Assembly (NCBI GenBank): GCA_964468125.1
Contig: CAYXVF010000005.1
Location: 38,594 to 102,593 of the forward strand
Length of the DNA: 64,000 bases
Direction of reading: 5' to 3'
Source of the DNA: CAYXVF01 sp964468125
GTDB lineage: Bacteria; Myxococcota; XYA12-FULL-58-9; CAYXVF01
The notes under the pieces were generated by a model. It was not told where the DNA came from. It ran no database searches and saw only the letters and a program-made list of their open reading frames with translations. Position numbers and translations under genes: made by a program. Positions 34,283-42,279 of this stretch are shown piece after piece. Positions within the stretch are counted from its first letter, which is position 1; each line of letters begins with the position of its first letter.

Positions 34283-34948
34283 ATGCGACTGTTGATGATT
34301 CTGTCTCTGGGCACCGCCCTCTTGGCGTGTGAGAGCAGGCCGGATTCCACTCTCAAGACCGGCAAAGACCGCCCTGAGGTGGCGCAGGAAGTCCCCAAAC
34401 TCGGGGAAATGGAGGCGGTGGAAGGGACGGTAGAGCGTCGTCGAGACGGTCAGAACAGCAGCGCGAGCAAAGGCGACAGCCTGCAGCCGGGTGACGCCGT
34501 CGTCACGGTAGCGGACTCGCGTGCGCGAGTTGCGCTCTCCGAGGGATCGATTCTCGCCGTGGGGCCGAGCTCGACCCTCGAGCTCAACGAGTACGCGGTC
34601 GACGGCAAACAGCGCCGCGGCTCTTTGCAGGTGGTGGCCGGACAGTTCTGGCTGCGCGTCGTTGCGCTGGCCGGGGTCGAGACGAAGGTAGATATCGAGA
34701 CCCCGACGGCGGTGGCAGGCATTCGCGGCACGACCATTTGGGGCGACACTGAGCGTGATCTCCTCTGCGCGCTGGCCGGAACGATCGAGGTGAAAACCAA
34801 AGGCTCGAACGAAGACGCGACACTGAGCGCCGGCGAATGCCTGAGCAAGATGACCACGGAAGCCCCGGAAACATTCGCCCCTGACGCGGAAACCGTCGGC
34901 AAATTCCTCGGCGAGGTCCACATCGGAGAGCCACTCGAAGCCAAGTGA
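34283..34948 (+). CDS. FecR-domain lipoprotein
   Basis: A 221-residue lipoprotein with a signal ending in LLAC. Residues about 48-175 form a FecR domain: VEGTVERRRDG, GDAVVTVADSRARVAL, LNEYAVDG and VAGIRGTTIWGDT. FecR domains in surface or periplasmic proteins are common in Myxococcota and bind partners or peptides; here there is no sigma factor or TonB receptor, so it is not the classical iron regulator. ATG 34283 follows GAGGAGCAAGAGT, a good ribosome binding site. Confidence 0.85.
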   Translation: MRLLMILSLGTALLACESRPDSTLKTGKDRPEVAQEVPKLGEMEAVEGTVERRRDGQNSSASKGDSLQPGDAVVTVADSRARVALSEGSILAVGPSSTLELNEYAVDGKQRRGSLQVVAGQFWLRVVALAGVETKVDIETPTAVAGIRGTTIWGDTERDLLCALAGTIEVKTKGSNEDATLSAGECLSKMTTEAPETFAPDAETVGKFLGEVHIGEPLEAK

Positions 34949-35022
34949 GCGAGCGGCATTCCGGCGGAAGTAGGCATTCTCGTTCTGCTCGGCAGCCGAA
35001 TGGCTCGGGGAGGAGTCACGGC

Positions 35023-35099
35023 TGGAGGCGCGGACGGGATTCGAACCCGTGAATGACGGTTTTGCAAACCGTTCCCTTAGGCCACTTGGGTACCGCGCC
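35023..35099 (-). tRNA. tRNA-Cys (anticodon GCA)
   Basis: Cloverleaf on the minus strand: acceptor GGCGCGG pairs with CCGCGCC, D stem CCC/GGG, anticodon stem ACGGT/ACCGT with loop TTGCAAA (anticodon GCA), T arm ACGGG-TTCGAAT-CCCGT. The discriminator base is T, the key cysteine identity element, and CCA is encoded (35023-35025). It stands alone between the FecR gene and a gene-poor stretch. Confidence 0.96.
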
Positions 35100-35509
35100 T
35101 CATGCCGTACGGGACGCGGAGAATGCGCACTCAAGACCGTTGGAGTCAAGCGGTCGACGCGTGCTGCGATGCGTCTTTACTCGAGAGAAGGGTCACGGTA
35201 GCGATAGAGTCCGCTGCGGCGAGTAAACCCCGCACCCCTGTAGGCATTGCACACAGAGCTTATTGGGGGGAGGTAGGAAGCACGAAGTCTCCCGCCGCAG
35301 CGGACAATCTGATTCCATCGACTGCCGGCGCAACATCTGTCACATCCGATACCTCGAGGACGTTAGGCTCGCCGACCCATCGCAGCAAGAACTTATTGCG
35401 CCCTGCGTCAAACCGACGCGCAACGGGCACCGGGCTAAAGCCACGCCGCGACGGCGACCCCTTTGCACGCAGCCCCAGACAACGGAAGCCGCCGCCGCGG
35501 TGTGGAAAC
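35100..35509. other. Gene-poor region between tRNA-Cys and the phasin gene
   Basis: About 410 bases with lower GC than the neighbours. It holds a perfect 13-base inverted repeat, GTCCGCTGCGGCG at 35209-35221 and its complement at 35293-35305, with a 71-base loop; a short hairpin GCGTC-AAACC-GACGC (35405-35419); and an open frame on the minus strand that ends with TAA at 35260-35262. It also must hold the tRNA-Cys promoter. I see no tmRNA, RNase P or SRP RNA signature. Confidence 0.5.
35260..35430 (-). CDS. Possible small protein or gene remnant, 56 residues
   Basis: Reading from GTG 35430 to TAA at 35260 gives a peptide with a normal amino acid mix, including RNKFLLRWVGEPNVLEV and ending in SAAAGDFVLPTSPQ. 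The frame stays open for roughly another 20 codons upstream without a start. There is no ribosome binding site, and third-position GC is lower than in neighbouring genes. It could be a genuine small gene, or the decaying 3' end of a lost gene. The 13-base inverted repeat lies partly in it. Confidence 0.25.
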   Translation of the reverse strand: MPVARRFDAGRNKFLLRWVGEPNVLEVSDVTDVAPAVDGIRLSAAAGDFVLPTSPQ

Positions 35510-35824
35510 TCACTTCGAGGGGGTCATCATCTCGAGGGTCTTCTGGGTCATCTCGAGGGTCGCCTTGCGCCACTCGCTCGAGAGCTGCGATGCATAGTTG
35601 ACGCTCTCGTGCATCATGCGCGCACTCTCGTCGATCGCCTTGGCGAATTGCTCGCGACTGCTCGTCTCAAAGCGACTCATCTCCTCGAGCATCGCCTGCG
35701 TGCGAGCCAGATTCTCATCGGCCATTTTGCGCCAAGCGTCGAAGCCAAAGGTGCCGTCAAACCCAAACAGCGGGTTGGTCGCCGCACTCTTCTTTTGCGA
35801 TTGCGAAGTGCTATTTTCAGTCAT
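35510..35824 (-). CDS. Phasin-like protein
   Basis: A 104-residue helical, amphipathic protein (FDAWRKMADENLARTQAMLEE, then SARMMHESVNYASQLSSEW), typical for small phasins that coat polyhydroxyalkanoate granules. The start ATG 35824 has an excellent GGAGAG seven bases upstream; an in-frame start at 35842 is less likely. It lies downstream of phaR in the same direction with 116 bases between them, which contain a candidate PhaR site. Family assignment rests on composition and context. Confidence 0.78.
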   Translation of the reverse strand: MTENSTSQSQKKSAATNPLFGFDGTFGFDAWRKMADENLARTQAMLEEMSRFETSSREQFAKAIDESARMMHESVNYASQLSSEWRKATLEMTQKTLEMMTPSK

Positions 35825-35915
35825 CGTTCTCTCCTCGAACATCCTTTAGGCCCGTCTCCTGGCCCGTTTGATTCTCAAATGCTATCCCCCCGCCCGCGAG
35901 AGGTCAACACTTTTC

Positions 35916-35926
35916 CTGCAGCGCAC
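35916..35926. promoter_or_regulatory. Candidate PhaR operator upstream of phasin (imperfect)
   Basis: CTGCAGCGCAC matches seven of eight fixed bases of CTGC-N3-GCAG, the TGC-rich site type reported for Paracoccus PhaR. It lies 92 bases ahead of the phasin start, between phaR and the phasin gene. A single short match is weak alone; the second site at 36669 strengthens it. Confidence 0.35.
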
Positions 35927-35940
35927 AATCGCCCCCTCGT

Positions 35941-36543
35941 TTAAGCACCGGCCTTCTTTTTCTTCGTCCGTCGACGCATGCTGGGTTTTTCCTCGCTTTT
36001 TTCAGCACCTAGAAGGCTCCTCAGCTCATCCAGCTCCGCCCGGAGAGCCTCGATCTCGGCCCGATCGTTCGCACCCGCAGCATCGCCTTCCAATCGCTCA
36101 GCGTCTCCGGCCTCCCTACGCTCCTCGGAGCCGGACCAGAGCCGAGCTAAGGAGCTCGCGGCCGCAAAGGGCACCGCAGCGAAGGGGTTGTAAGGCGCCA
36201 TGGCCTGCGCCCCCTGCTTTGCCTGCACATACAAGTCCAGAGCGTAGCTCATGTAGCGGCCCAGGAACTCCGCGAGCGCATCGTCGCCCATGCGGATGAG
36301 CTGCGTGAGGAGCTCGACGGGCAGGAGCTCAGCCGCACCGCGCCCGTCCAGAATGATCTGCATCAGCGTCACCTGGGTCAGATCCTGGCCGCTCTTCGCG
36401 TCGACCACACGGACATCCTCCCCCCCTTGGATCAGCTCGGAGAGCTCCATGAGCGTGACATAGCGGCTGTTGTGCGTGTCGTAGAGCCGACGGTTGCTGT
36501 ACTTCTTCACGACGATCGGTCGCACCGGACGCTTCCAAGCCAT
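35941..36543 (-). CDS. phaR: PHA synthesis repressor/regulator PhaR
   Basis: A 200-residue DNA-binding regulator of the PHA accumulation family. The N-terminal motif VKKYSNRRLYDTHNSRYVTL, the segment VVDAKSGQDLTQVTLMQIIL and the ELLTQLIRMGDDAL helix are hallmarks. PhaR represses phasin genes and itself and is released by binding PHA granules. The C-terminus (about 130-200) is acidic with a coiled-coil stretch and ends in a lysine-rich tail. Two candidate operators flank the gene. Confidence 0.9.
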   Translation of the reverse strand: MAWKRPVRPIVVKKYSNRRLYDTHNSRYVTLMELSELIQGGEDVRVVDAKSGQDLTQVTLMQIILDGRGAAELLPVELLTQLIRMGDDALAEFLGRYMSYALDLYVQAKQGAQAMAPYNPFAAVPFAAASSLARLWSGSEERREAGDAERLEGDAAGANDRAEIEALRAELDELRSLLGAEKSEEKPSMRRRTKKKKAGA

Positions 36544-36668
36544 TAGGCGAACTCCTGTGAGCGGCTCCGCACCGCAACACCGGCCTTATCATCGATCTCG
36601 ACGCGTTGCAGCCGGAATCCGAGGCGTGAAATAGCGACAATGGTGCGGCGCAACAATCCCTTGACCCC

Positions 36669-36679
36669 CTGCGAGGCAG
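36669..36679. promoter_or_regulatory. Candidate PhaR operator between phaR and the PhaE-like gene
   Basis: CTGC-GAG-GCAG is an exact fit to the CTGC-N3-GCAG pattern. It lies 126 bases ahead of phaR and 40 bases ahead of the divergent PhaE-like start, so one bound repressor could control both directions. The pattern is recalled from work on Paracoccus PhaR and not checked here. Confidence 0.45.
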
Positions 36680-36718
36680 CGAATATCCGAAGCGTCCCTA
36701 GTCTCTTGGAGGAGCACG

Positions 36719-37009
36719 ATGAGCTTTTGGCGCCAGTGGAAGCGCGGTTTTGACGCGTGGGAAGCAAACACCGCGAACACCCTCGAGCACGTTCTGCGCA
36801 GCCCAGCGCTACTGAACCCCGCCGGTCAGCTCATGACCAACACCCTGAAGCTCAAGGCGGTGAGCGATCGAATGATGGCGCTCTGGTGGTCATCGATGGG
36901 TCTTCCTACGCGCCGCGACCAAGAACGGACTCTGCACGCGCTCAACCAATTGCAGAGCAGAATCTACGACATTGAAGATCGACTCAAAGACTTCGACAAC
37001 CGCCGCTGA
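36719..37009 (+). CDS. Small PhaE-like/PHA-associated protein
   Basis: A 96-residue helical protein. The end of it, SSMGLPTRRDQERTLHALNQL and a following coiled coil, is the conserved C-terminus of PhaE, the partner subunit of class III PHA synthases, and of other PHA-granule proteins. PhaE proteins are normally several times longer, so this is a minimal form. ATG 36719 follows GGAGGAGCAC, the strongest ribosome binding site in this locus. The phaC gene lies two genes on. Confidence 0.75.
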   Translation: MSFWRQWKRGFDAWEANTANTLEHVLRSPALLNPAGQLMTNTLKLKAVSDRMMALWWSSMGLPTRRDQERTLHALNQLQSRIYDIEDRLKDFDNRR

Positions 37010-37079
37010 CACACACATCGGAGTGCGGGCGCTCGGGGAGTAGGCACCCCTGCACGCATCTCAGGGGAGGTAGACGACG

Positions 37080-38774
37080 ATGAACAGGAGCGTCCTCGAC
37101 GACGTAGAAGCCGCGCCGCGCATTCTCTTCAAACAACTGCCCGAGATGCGACATCGGCCGCGCTTCATGCTCCCGAGTGCGGGGGGCTGGGCGGTGGTGA
37201 CCTGGCAGGAGTTTGCGGACCAGGTGCGGCACACAGCCTTGTTTCTAGATGCGTTCGGATTCCACGCGGGAGAACGCGCGGCAATCTTCGCGCCCAACCG
37301 CGTGGAATGGGCAGCGAGCGCACTCGCGATCCAAGCGGCCGGGGGGGCGATGGTGCCGATCTACCCGGGCAACACCGCTGAGCAAGCGGCCTACGTCATC
37401 GAGCACAGTGACGCGACCGTGGTCTTCGTCGACACTACGGAGCTGCTCGAACGCGTCCTGCGCGCATGGCCCGCCCTCTCCCAGGTGCGCACGCTCGTGC
37501 TCTTCGACGATGAGCTCGACGTGCACGCGACCCTCACCGAGCTGCGCATGTCCGGAGCGCCGAACCTGCCGGACCACCAGGACGTCGCTCGGAGGACCGT
37601 CTACTTCTCCGAAGCTGAAGCGATCGGCGCACTCCACCAGCGCGAGCAGTCGGATCGCTTCGAGACGATGCTCGACGCGATCGACCTCAATGCGCCCGGC
37701 ATCATGCTCTACACCAGTGGGACCACGGGTCATCCCAAAGGCGTCCCGCTCACCCACAACAACGTCGGCATCAACGGGCGAGACTGGCTCGAGCTGCAGA
37801 GCAGTCGCATTCGCGAAGGCTCGGTCGACCTGATGTGGCTGCCCATGAGTCACATCTTCGGCTACGGGGAGATGACCTTGGGGAATCAGCTCGGTTTCAC
37901 CACGTACATGATCGACCCAAAATCCGTGCTCGCACTCCTCCCAGAAGTCCGGCCCAACGTGTTCATGAGCGTCCCGAGTTACTGGGAGAAGCTCGCCATG
38001 GCCGCGATGAATGCTCCCGACACTCAACGGCGCGATGCTCTCACGCGGGTCACCGGCGGCCGTCTGGAGTTCTGTCTGTCGGGCGGCGCAGGGCTCAAGC
38101 GCGAGATCAAGGAATTCTTCTACGACAACGACATCCTGATCATCGAAGGCTACGGCCTGACCGAGTGCTCCCCCACGCTGACGTTGAACCGTCCCGACGA
38201 GTTCGACTTCGGCACCGTGGGCAAGGCCTTGCCCTCCGTCGAGCTGCGACTTGCGGACGACGGCGAAATCCTCGCAAAGGGGCCAAACGTGTTCAATGGC
38301 TACCACAAGAACCCGGAGGCCACCGCAGAGGTCTTTACGGAGGACGGATGGTTCAAGACCGGCGACGTCGGAGAGCTGACCGAGACAGGCTTCCTGCGGA
38401 TCGTCGACCGAAAGAAGGACATCATCGTCACTTCCGGCGGCAAGAACATTCCACCGGCAAACATCGAGCTGCGCTTCGCCGACGAGCCCGCCGTCGACCA
38501 CGTGGTGGTGTTTGGAGACGGGCAGAAATACCTCGTCGCGGGGGTATGGCCATCGGAGGCGGCGCGACAGAGCACTGACCTGAGAGCGGAGATCGAAGCC
38601 TGTGTCGAGCGCGTCAACGGCCAGCTGGCTCGCGTCGAGACGATCAAGAGGTTCTTTGTGGCCGAGGAGCCCTTATCGGTGGAAAACGGGCTGCTGACGC
38701 CATCGTTGAAAGTGAAGCGAAAGAAGGTCTACGAAGCCTATCGAGAGCAATTCGAAAAGCTCTACGAGGGTTGA
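37080..38774 (+). CDS. Long-chain acyl-CoA synthetase (AMP-binding)
   Basis: A 564-residue ANL-superfamily enzyme that activates a fatty acid through an acyl-AMP. Motifs: phosphate-binding YTSGTTGHPKG, GYGLTECSPT, and the C-terminal DRKKDIIVTSGGKNI. It is of the long-chain (FadD15/LACS) type. It starts with GGGGAGG upstream of ATG 37080. Placed between the PhaE-like gene and phaC, it could supply acyl-CoA for PHA precursors or recycle fatty acids; this is inference from position. Its stop is one base from the phaC start. Confidence 0.92.
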   Translation: MNRSVLDDVEAAPRILFKQLPEMRHRPRFMLPSAGGWAVVTWQEFADQVRHTALFLDAFGFHAGERAAIFAPNRVEWAASALAIQAAGGAMVPIYPGNTAEQAAYVIEHSDATVVFVDTTELLERVLRAWPALSQVRTLVLFDDELDVHATLTELRMSGAPNLPDHQDVARRTVYFSEAEAIGALHQREQSDRFETMLDAIDLNAPGIMLYTSGTTGHPKGVPLTHNNVGINGRDWLELQSSRIREGSVDLMWLPMSHIFGYGEMTLGNQLGFTTYMIDPKSVLALLPEVRPNVFMSVPSYWEKLAMAAMNAPDTQRRDALTRVTGGRLEFCLSGGAGLKREIKEFFYDNDILIIEGYGLTECSPTLTLNRPDEFDFGTVGKALPSVELRLADDGEILAKGPNVFNGYHKNPEATAEVFTEDGWFKTGDVGELTETGFLRIVDRKKDIIVTSGGKNIPPANIELRFADEPAVDHVVVFGDGQKYLVAGVWPSEAARQSTDLRAEIEACVERVNGQLARVETIKRFFVAEEPLSVENGLLTPSLKVKRKKVYEAYREQFEKLYEG

Positions 38775-38775
38775 G

Positions 38776-39861
38776 ATGACGCGACGGAGTGCCATCCGGG
38801 GCCAGCTCGTGCGGATCGCCGACGCGCTCGAGCTCGGCAAGACCGCGGAGCGTGGCCGCAACATCTGGCGTGCGGCCCGACGTGGCCGAGCGCGCGTGGG
38901 TCAAACGCCGGCGGACCTCGTGCACCAGGAGAACAAATGGCGCCTCCTGCGCTATCGCTCTCCCGCAGGGCGTCGTTTTCAGACTCCGATCCTCCTCGTC
39001 CCGTCGCTCATCAACCGCCACTACGTGCTGGACCTCGCGCCGGGTCGAAGCTTCGCTGAATACCTGGTGCACCGAGGCCACGATGTCTTCATCATCGACT
39101 GGGGCCGTCCTCAGGACGAAGACCGCTACGTCACCTTTGACGACATCACGGACCGCTACCTAGGCCGGGCGCTCAAGAAGGTGAACGAGTATTCACCCTC
39201 CGGCCGGGCGCATGTCCTCGGCTACTGCCTAGGTGGAACACTCGCTGTCATACACGCGGCGGCCTATCCGGAGCGATTCGCATCCTTGCTCGCCCTCGCG
39301 GCACCGGTCGCCTTCGACGTCGACGGCATCCTCAACAACTGGATGCGGCTCGAGAGCTTCGACGTGGATGCGCTCGTTGACGGCACGGGCAACGTCCCCT
39401 GGCCGCTGATGCAACTCGCCTTTCACATGATTCGTCCGACGCTCAACCTCTCGAAGGCGGTGCATCTCATCGACCGAGCCTGGGACGACGAGTTTCTGGA
39501 CGGCTTCTTGGCGATCGAGCGCTGGGGGAATGACAACGTGTCATTTCCTGGAGAAGCGTACCGCACGTACATTCGCGACCTGTACCGCGACGACAAGCTG
39601 ATCCGAGACGAGCTTCGTCTCGGCAATCGGCAGGCGAAGCTGTCGAACATTGATTGTCCAACTATGGTCATCACCTTCGAGCACGACAATATCGTTCCTG
39701 GGCCCTCGGCGACCCCACTCGTGGAGAAGATCAGCTCCCGAGACAAACAGCACATCCACCTCCCGGGCGGTCACGTCGGCGCGGTCATCTCACGCAAAGC
39801 CTCATCGGCGCTCTGGCCGGGCATGTCTGACTGGTGGGCGGCTCGGGATGATGCGCCGTGA
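38776..39861 (+). CDS. phaC: Polyhydroxyalkanoate synthase, class III-type PhaC
   Basis: A 361-residue alpha/beta-hydrolase that polymerises hydroxyacyl-CoA. The lipase-like box GYCLGG puts the catalytic Cys at 151; Asp304 in EHDNIVPG and His333 in GGHVGAVIS complete the triad. The length is that of class III PhaC, which needs PhaE; the only PhaE-like protein nearby is the 96-residue one. The next gene starts inside its stop (GTGA). Medium- versus short-chain preference cannot be told. Confidence 0.92.
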   Translation: MTRRSAIRGQLVRIADALELGKTAERGRNIWRAARRGRARVGQTPADLVHQENKWRLLRYRSPAGRRFQTPILLVPSLINRHYVLDLAPGRSFAEYLVHRGHDVFIIDWGRPQDEDRYVTFDDITDRYLGRALKKVNEYSPSGRAHVLGYCLGGTLAVIHAAAYPERFASLLALAAPVAFDVDGILNNWMRLESFDVDALVDGTGNVPWPLMQLAFHMIRPTLNLSKAVHLIDRAWDDEFLDGFLAIERWGNDNVSFPGEAYRTYIRDLYRDDKLIRDELRLGNRQAKLSNIDCPTMVITFEHDNIVPGPSATPLVEKISSRDKQHIHLPGGHVGAVISRKASSALWPGMSDWWAARDDAP

Positions 39862-40415
39862 ATACGGACCCTAACGGTCTCGAGCACCTATGGCACCAGC
39901 CCGGTGTTCGTGCACGCGTCGAGCTCGAAGGCGAGTGGCGCCTCGACAGCCAATGGCGGGCGTTCACAGGCACGCTGGTAGTTCACGAAGACCACGCTTT
40001 CGTGTGGCGGGCCCGCGCCCAAGTAGGACAGGTCGTCGTCCGCGGGCACGAATCGCTGCACGAGGGTGTTGGCACCATGGATTGGCGTCTCTTTGGCCGC
40101 CTCCCCGCGATGCAGCGGGAGGGTCCCGACATTGACCGGTCCATGGCTGGCCGTTGGGTCGCCGAGTCGCTCTGGCTCCGGCAGGCCACCGGCGGCTCAC
40201 TCAGCAACCGGGCTCCAGGACTCGAAGTCTCCGACGGTACGTTCTGGGTGGAACGATGGGGCGCCCCCGCCGGCGACGAACGTTTCGACGTCCATCGCTA
40301 CGGCGGACGATTCGCTCCGGACGGCGAGTGGGAGCTCGGCTGGGCCGATCAGGAGCCGATGCTGCGCTTTCGGGCCCTCGAAATCGAACGTGCTCAAAGC
40401 GACGAACCTCTGTGA
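39858..40415 (+). CDS. Hypothetical protein of DUF6544-like pattern, linked to phaC
   Basis: A 185-residue soluble protein starting at GTG 39858, overlapping phaC by four bases. The segment RGHESLHEGVGTMDWRLFG and a following ESLWL resemble the middle of DUF6544-type proteins, which have a beta-barrel fold and no known function. The Trp-rich sequence and coupling to phaC suggest a lipid or polymer-related role, which is inference. Confidence 0.62.
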   Translation: MNTDPNGLEHLWHQPGVRARVELEGEWRLDSQWRAFTGTLVVHEDHAFVWRARAQVGQVVVRGHESLHEGVGTMDWRLFGRLPAMQREGPDIDRSMAGRWVAESLWLRQATGGSLSNRAPGLEVSDGTFWVERWGAPAGDERFDVHRYGGRFAPDGEWELGWADQEPMLRFRALEIERAQSDEPL

Positions 40416-40462
40416 TTTCTCTCGAAATTTGGACTATGCGCGAGTTCTGATAGAAGAGCGCC

Positions 40463-42277
40463 ATGAAGAAGGCGTCATACGCGAGCCTCGCCACTGGGAT
40501 GGCGTTCGGAGGCCTCCTGGTCGGCTTTGCCGAAGCACTCTACCGCGGGGTCGAGTGGGTCTACGCGTCCTTTCTCTACGGGGCGTTGTGGTCGGCGGCC
40601 GGGCTCGGACTCGTCCTCCTGCTCACGCTGCTCAAACGACGACGAAAAGACCGTCCACTCTTCGGTATCGGCCTGGCTCTGGCCATGTGCACCTCGGCCG
40701 TCGTCCTCGTGCGCTTCATCGTGCTCCGCGACGTTCTCGAGGAGCAACCCGGAGCAAATCTCCAAGCGACGGGTGCGGGCTTTGCGGCGGCAGCGCTCCT
40801 TGCGATCGTGATCTTCACGGTCACCCGCGCAGTTCGGAAGATCTTCTACTACGAGGGGATCCCCCGCGGCGCGACCTGGGGAATCGCGGCATTCCCGCTC
40901 CCTGTATTCGCACTCCTCGCCATGGGTGGCGACGACCCGCTTCCACGGCAGGCACCTGAAGCGAAGCCACTGAAGGGCAAGGGCACGATTCTCGTCGTGG
41001 TGGACACGCTCCGAGCCGATGCCCTGGGGCTCTACGGCGCGGCGGACCACGACGAAGCTCCGATCACGCCTAACTTAGACGCCTTTGCTCGACGCGGGAC
41101 GGTCTTCGACGACGTCACCGCTCAGGCGTCCTGGACCCGCCCCGCGGTCGCGAGCCTTCTCACTTCGCGGCACGTCTCCGGGCACAAAACGATGAGCAAG
41201 TCCGCGATTCTGCCCGATTCGCTCGTCACTCTCGCCGAGACGATGCGCGACGCGGGCAAAAAGACGGCAGCGGTGGTCACGAACTACAACCTCGAGGCGG
41301 GCTATGGCTTTGCGCAGGGCTTCGACGAATACCGCTATCTCGCCCCCGCCCGCTACCTCGGCGCCCCCGAACGCGCGAACCGGCTCGCCGCTTACAACGT
41401 CTACCGCTTGATTCGAGAGAAGCTCGTTACCGCCGGACGTGAAGCGCGCTTCTTCTATCGTGACGGCGAGATCGTCAACGCCATCGGCATGGAGATGCTC
41501 GACCGCATGGGCGACGAAGAATTTTTCCTCTACCTGCACTACATGGAGCCCCACGACCCCTACTTCGGCGAGGCACGCTCCTTTGCGCGCGTAGCCCAGG
41601 TCAATCCGCCGCTGGCGCTGCGGGACGAGATGCTCTCAGCCTATCGCGACGAGGTCCGCCGATTCGATACGGTCTTCGGGCAACTCCTCGCGGCGATCGA
41701 AGCGCGGGGACTGATGGACCGGGTCGATATCGTCGTGACCGCGGATCACGGCGAAGAGTTTCACGACCACGGCGGCTGGTGGCACGGGGAAACGCTCTAC
41801 CAGGAGCAGGTGCACATCCCGCTCGTCGCGGCGGGCCCTTCCTTCGCTCCTGCGCGGGTGAGCGATCTCGTCCGACAGATCGACATCGCCCCCACCCTCG
41901 CCAAGACCGCAGGCGCCGAAGTGCCCGGGGAGTGGGAGGGCCGAGACCTCTTGGACGCGAGCCAGACACTCGACGTCGTGCTCGCCGAAGAAAACCACAA
42001 CGGCAACGAGCTCACGATGATTCGTCAGGGTTCGGTGAAGCTCATCGACGCAAACCCGGGCAATCCGCGCGGTCTACCCGAACAGGTCGCCTTCGATCTG
42101 GAAAACGATCCGGATGAGCAAAAGCCCCTCGCCAAGGACGAGGTGCCAACGAAAAATCTGACGTCGCTCCTCGAGGCGGGTTTGCGGGCGGCGGCGGAGG
42201 GTGGCGCGGTCGCCGAAGAGCGCGAGCTGACCCCGGAGCAGGAAGCCGAGCTGCGGGCCCTCGGATACGTTCAATAG
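40463..42277 (+). CDS. Membrane-anchored sulfatase/phosphotransferase-type protein
   Basis: A 604-residue protein with about five N-terminal membrane segments (residues 5-155) and a periplasmic alkaline-phosphatase-superfamily domain (from about 172). DTLRADALGLYG gives the first metal Asp181, SWTRPAVAS puts Thr225 at the nucleophile position where sulfatases have Cys/Ser, and TADHGEEFHDHGGWWHG supplies the other metal ligands. Thr fits phosphoethanolamine- or glycerophosphate-transferases (EptA/LtaS) or a phosphodiesterase better than a sulfatase. It ends in ALGYVQ. Confidence 0.88.
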   Translation: MKKASYASLATGMAFGGLLVGFAEALYRGVEWVYASFLYGALWSAAGLGLVLLLTLLKRRRKDRPLFGIGLALAMCTSAVVLVRFIVLRDVLEEQPGANLQATGAGFAAAALLAIVIFTVTRAVRKIFYYEGIPRGATWGIAAFPLPVFALLAMGGDDPLPRQAPEAKPLKGKGTILVVVDTLRADALGLYGAADHDEAPITPNLDAFARRGTVFDDVTAQASWTRPAVASLLTSRHVSGHKTMSKSAILPDSLVTLAETMRDAGKKTAAVVTNYNLEAGYGFAQGFDEYRYLAPARYLGAPERANRLAAYNVYRLIREKLVTAGREARFFYRDGEIVNAIGMEMLDRMGDEEFFLYLHYMEPHDPYFGEARSFARVAQVNPPLALRDEMLSAYRDEVRRFDTVFGQLLAAIEARGLMDRVDIVVTADHGEEFHDHGGWWHGETLYQEQVHIPLVAAGPSFAPARVSDLVRQIDIAPTLAKTAGAEVPGEWEGRDLLDASQTLDVVLAEENHNGNELTMIRQGSVKLIDANPGNPRGLPEQVAFDLENDPDEQKPLAKDEVPTKNLTSLLEAGLRAAAEGGAVAEERELTPEQEAELRALGYVQ

Positions 42278-42279
42278 AA

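Noticed and set aside
35100..35509. RNase P RNA or tmRNA in the gap of suitable size
   Set aside because: None of the conserved sequences (GAGGAAAGTCC type, tag-peptide reading frame, tRNA-like ends) is present on either strand.
35102..35944. Plus-strand frame of 280 residues over the phasin region
   Set aside because: Antisense shadow of the phasin gene and the gap beside it; low-complexity Arg/Ser composition.
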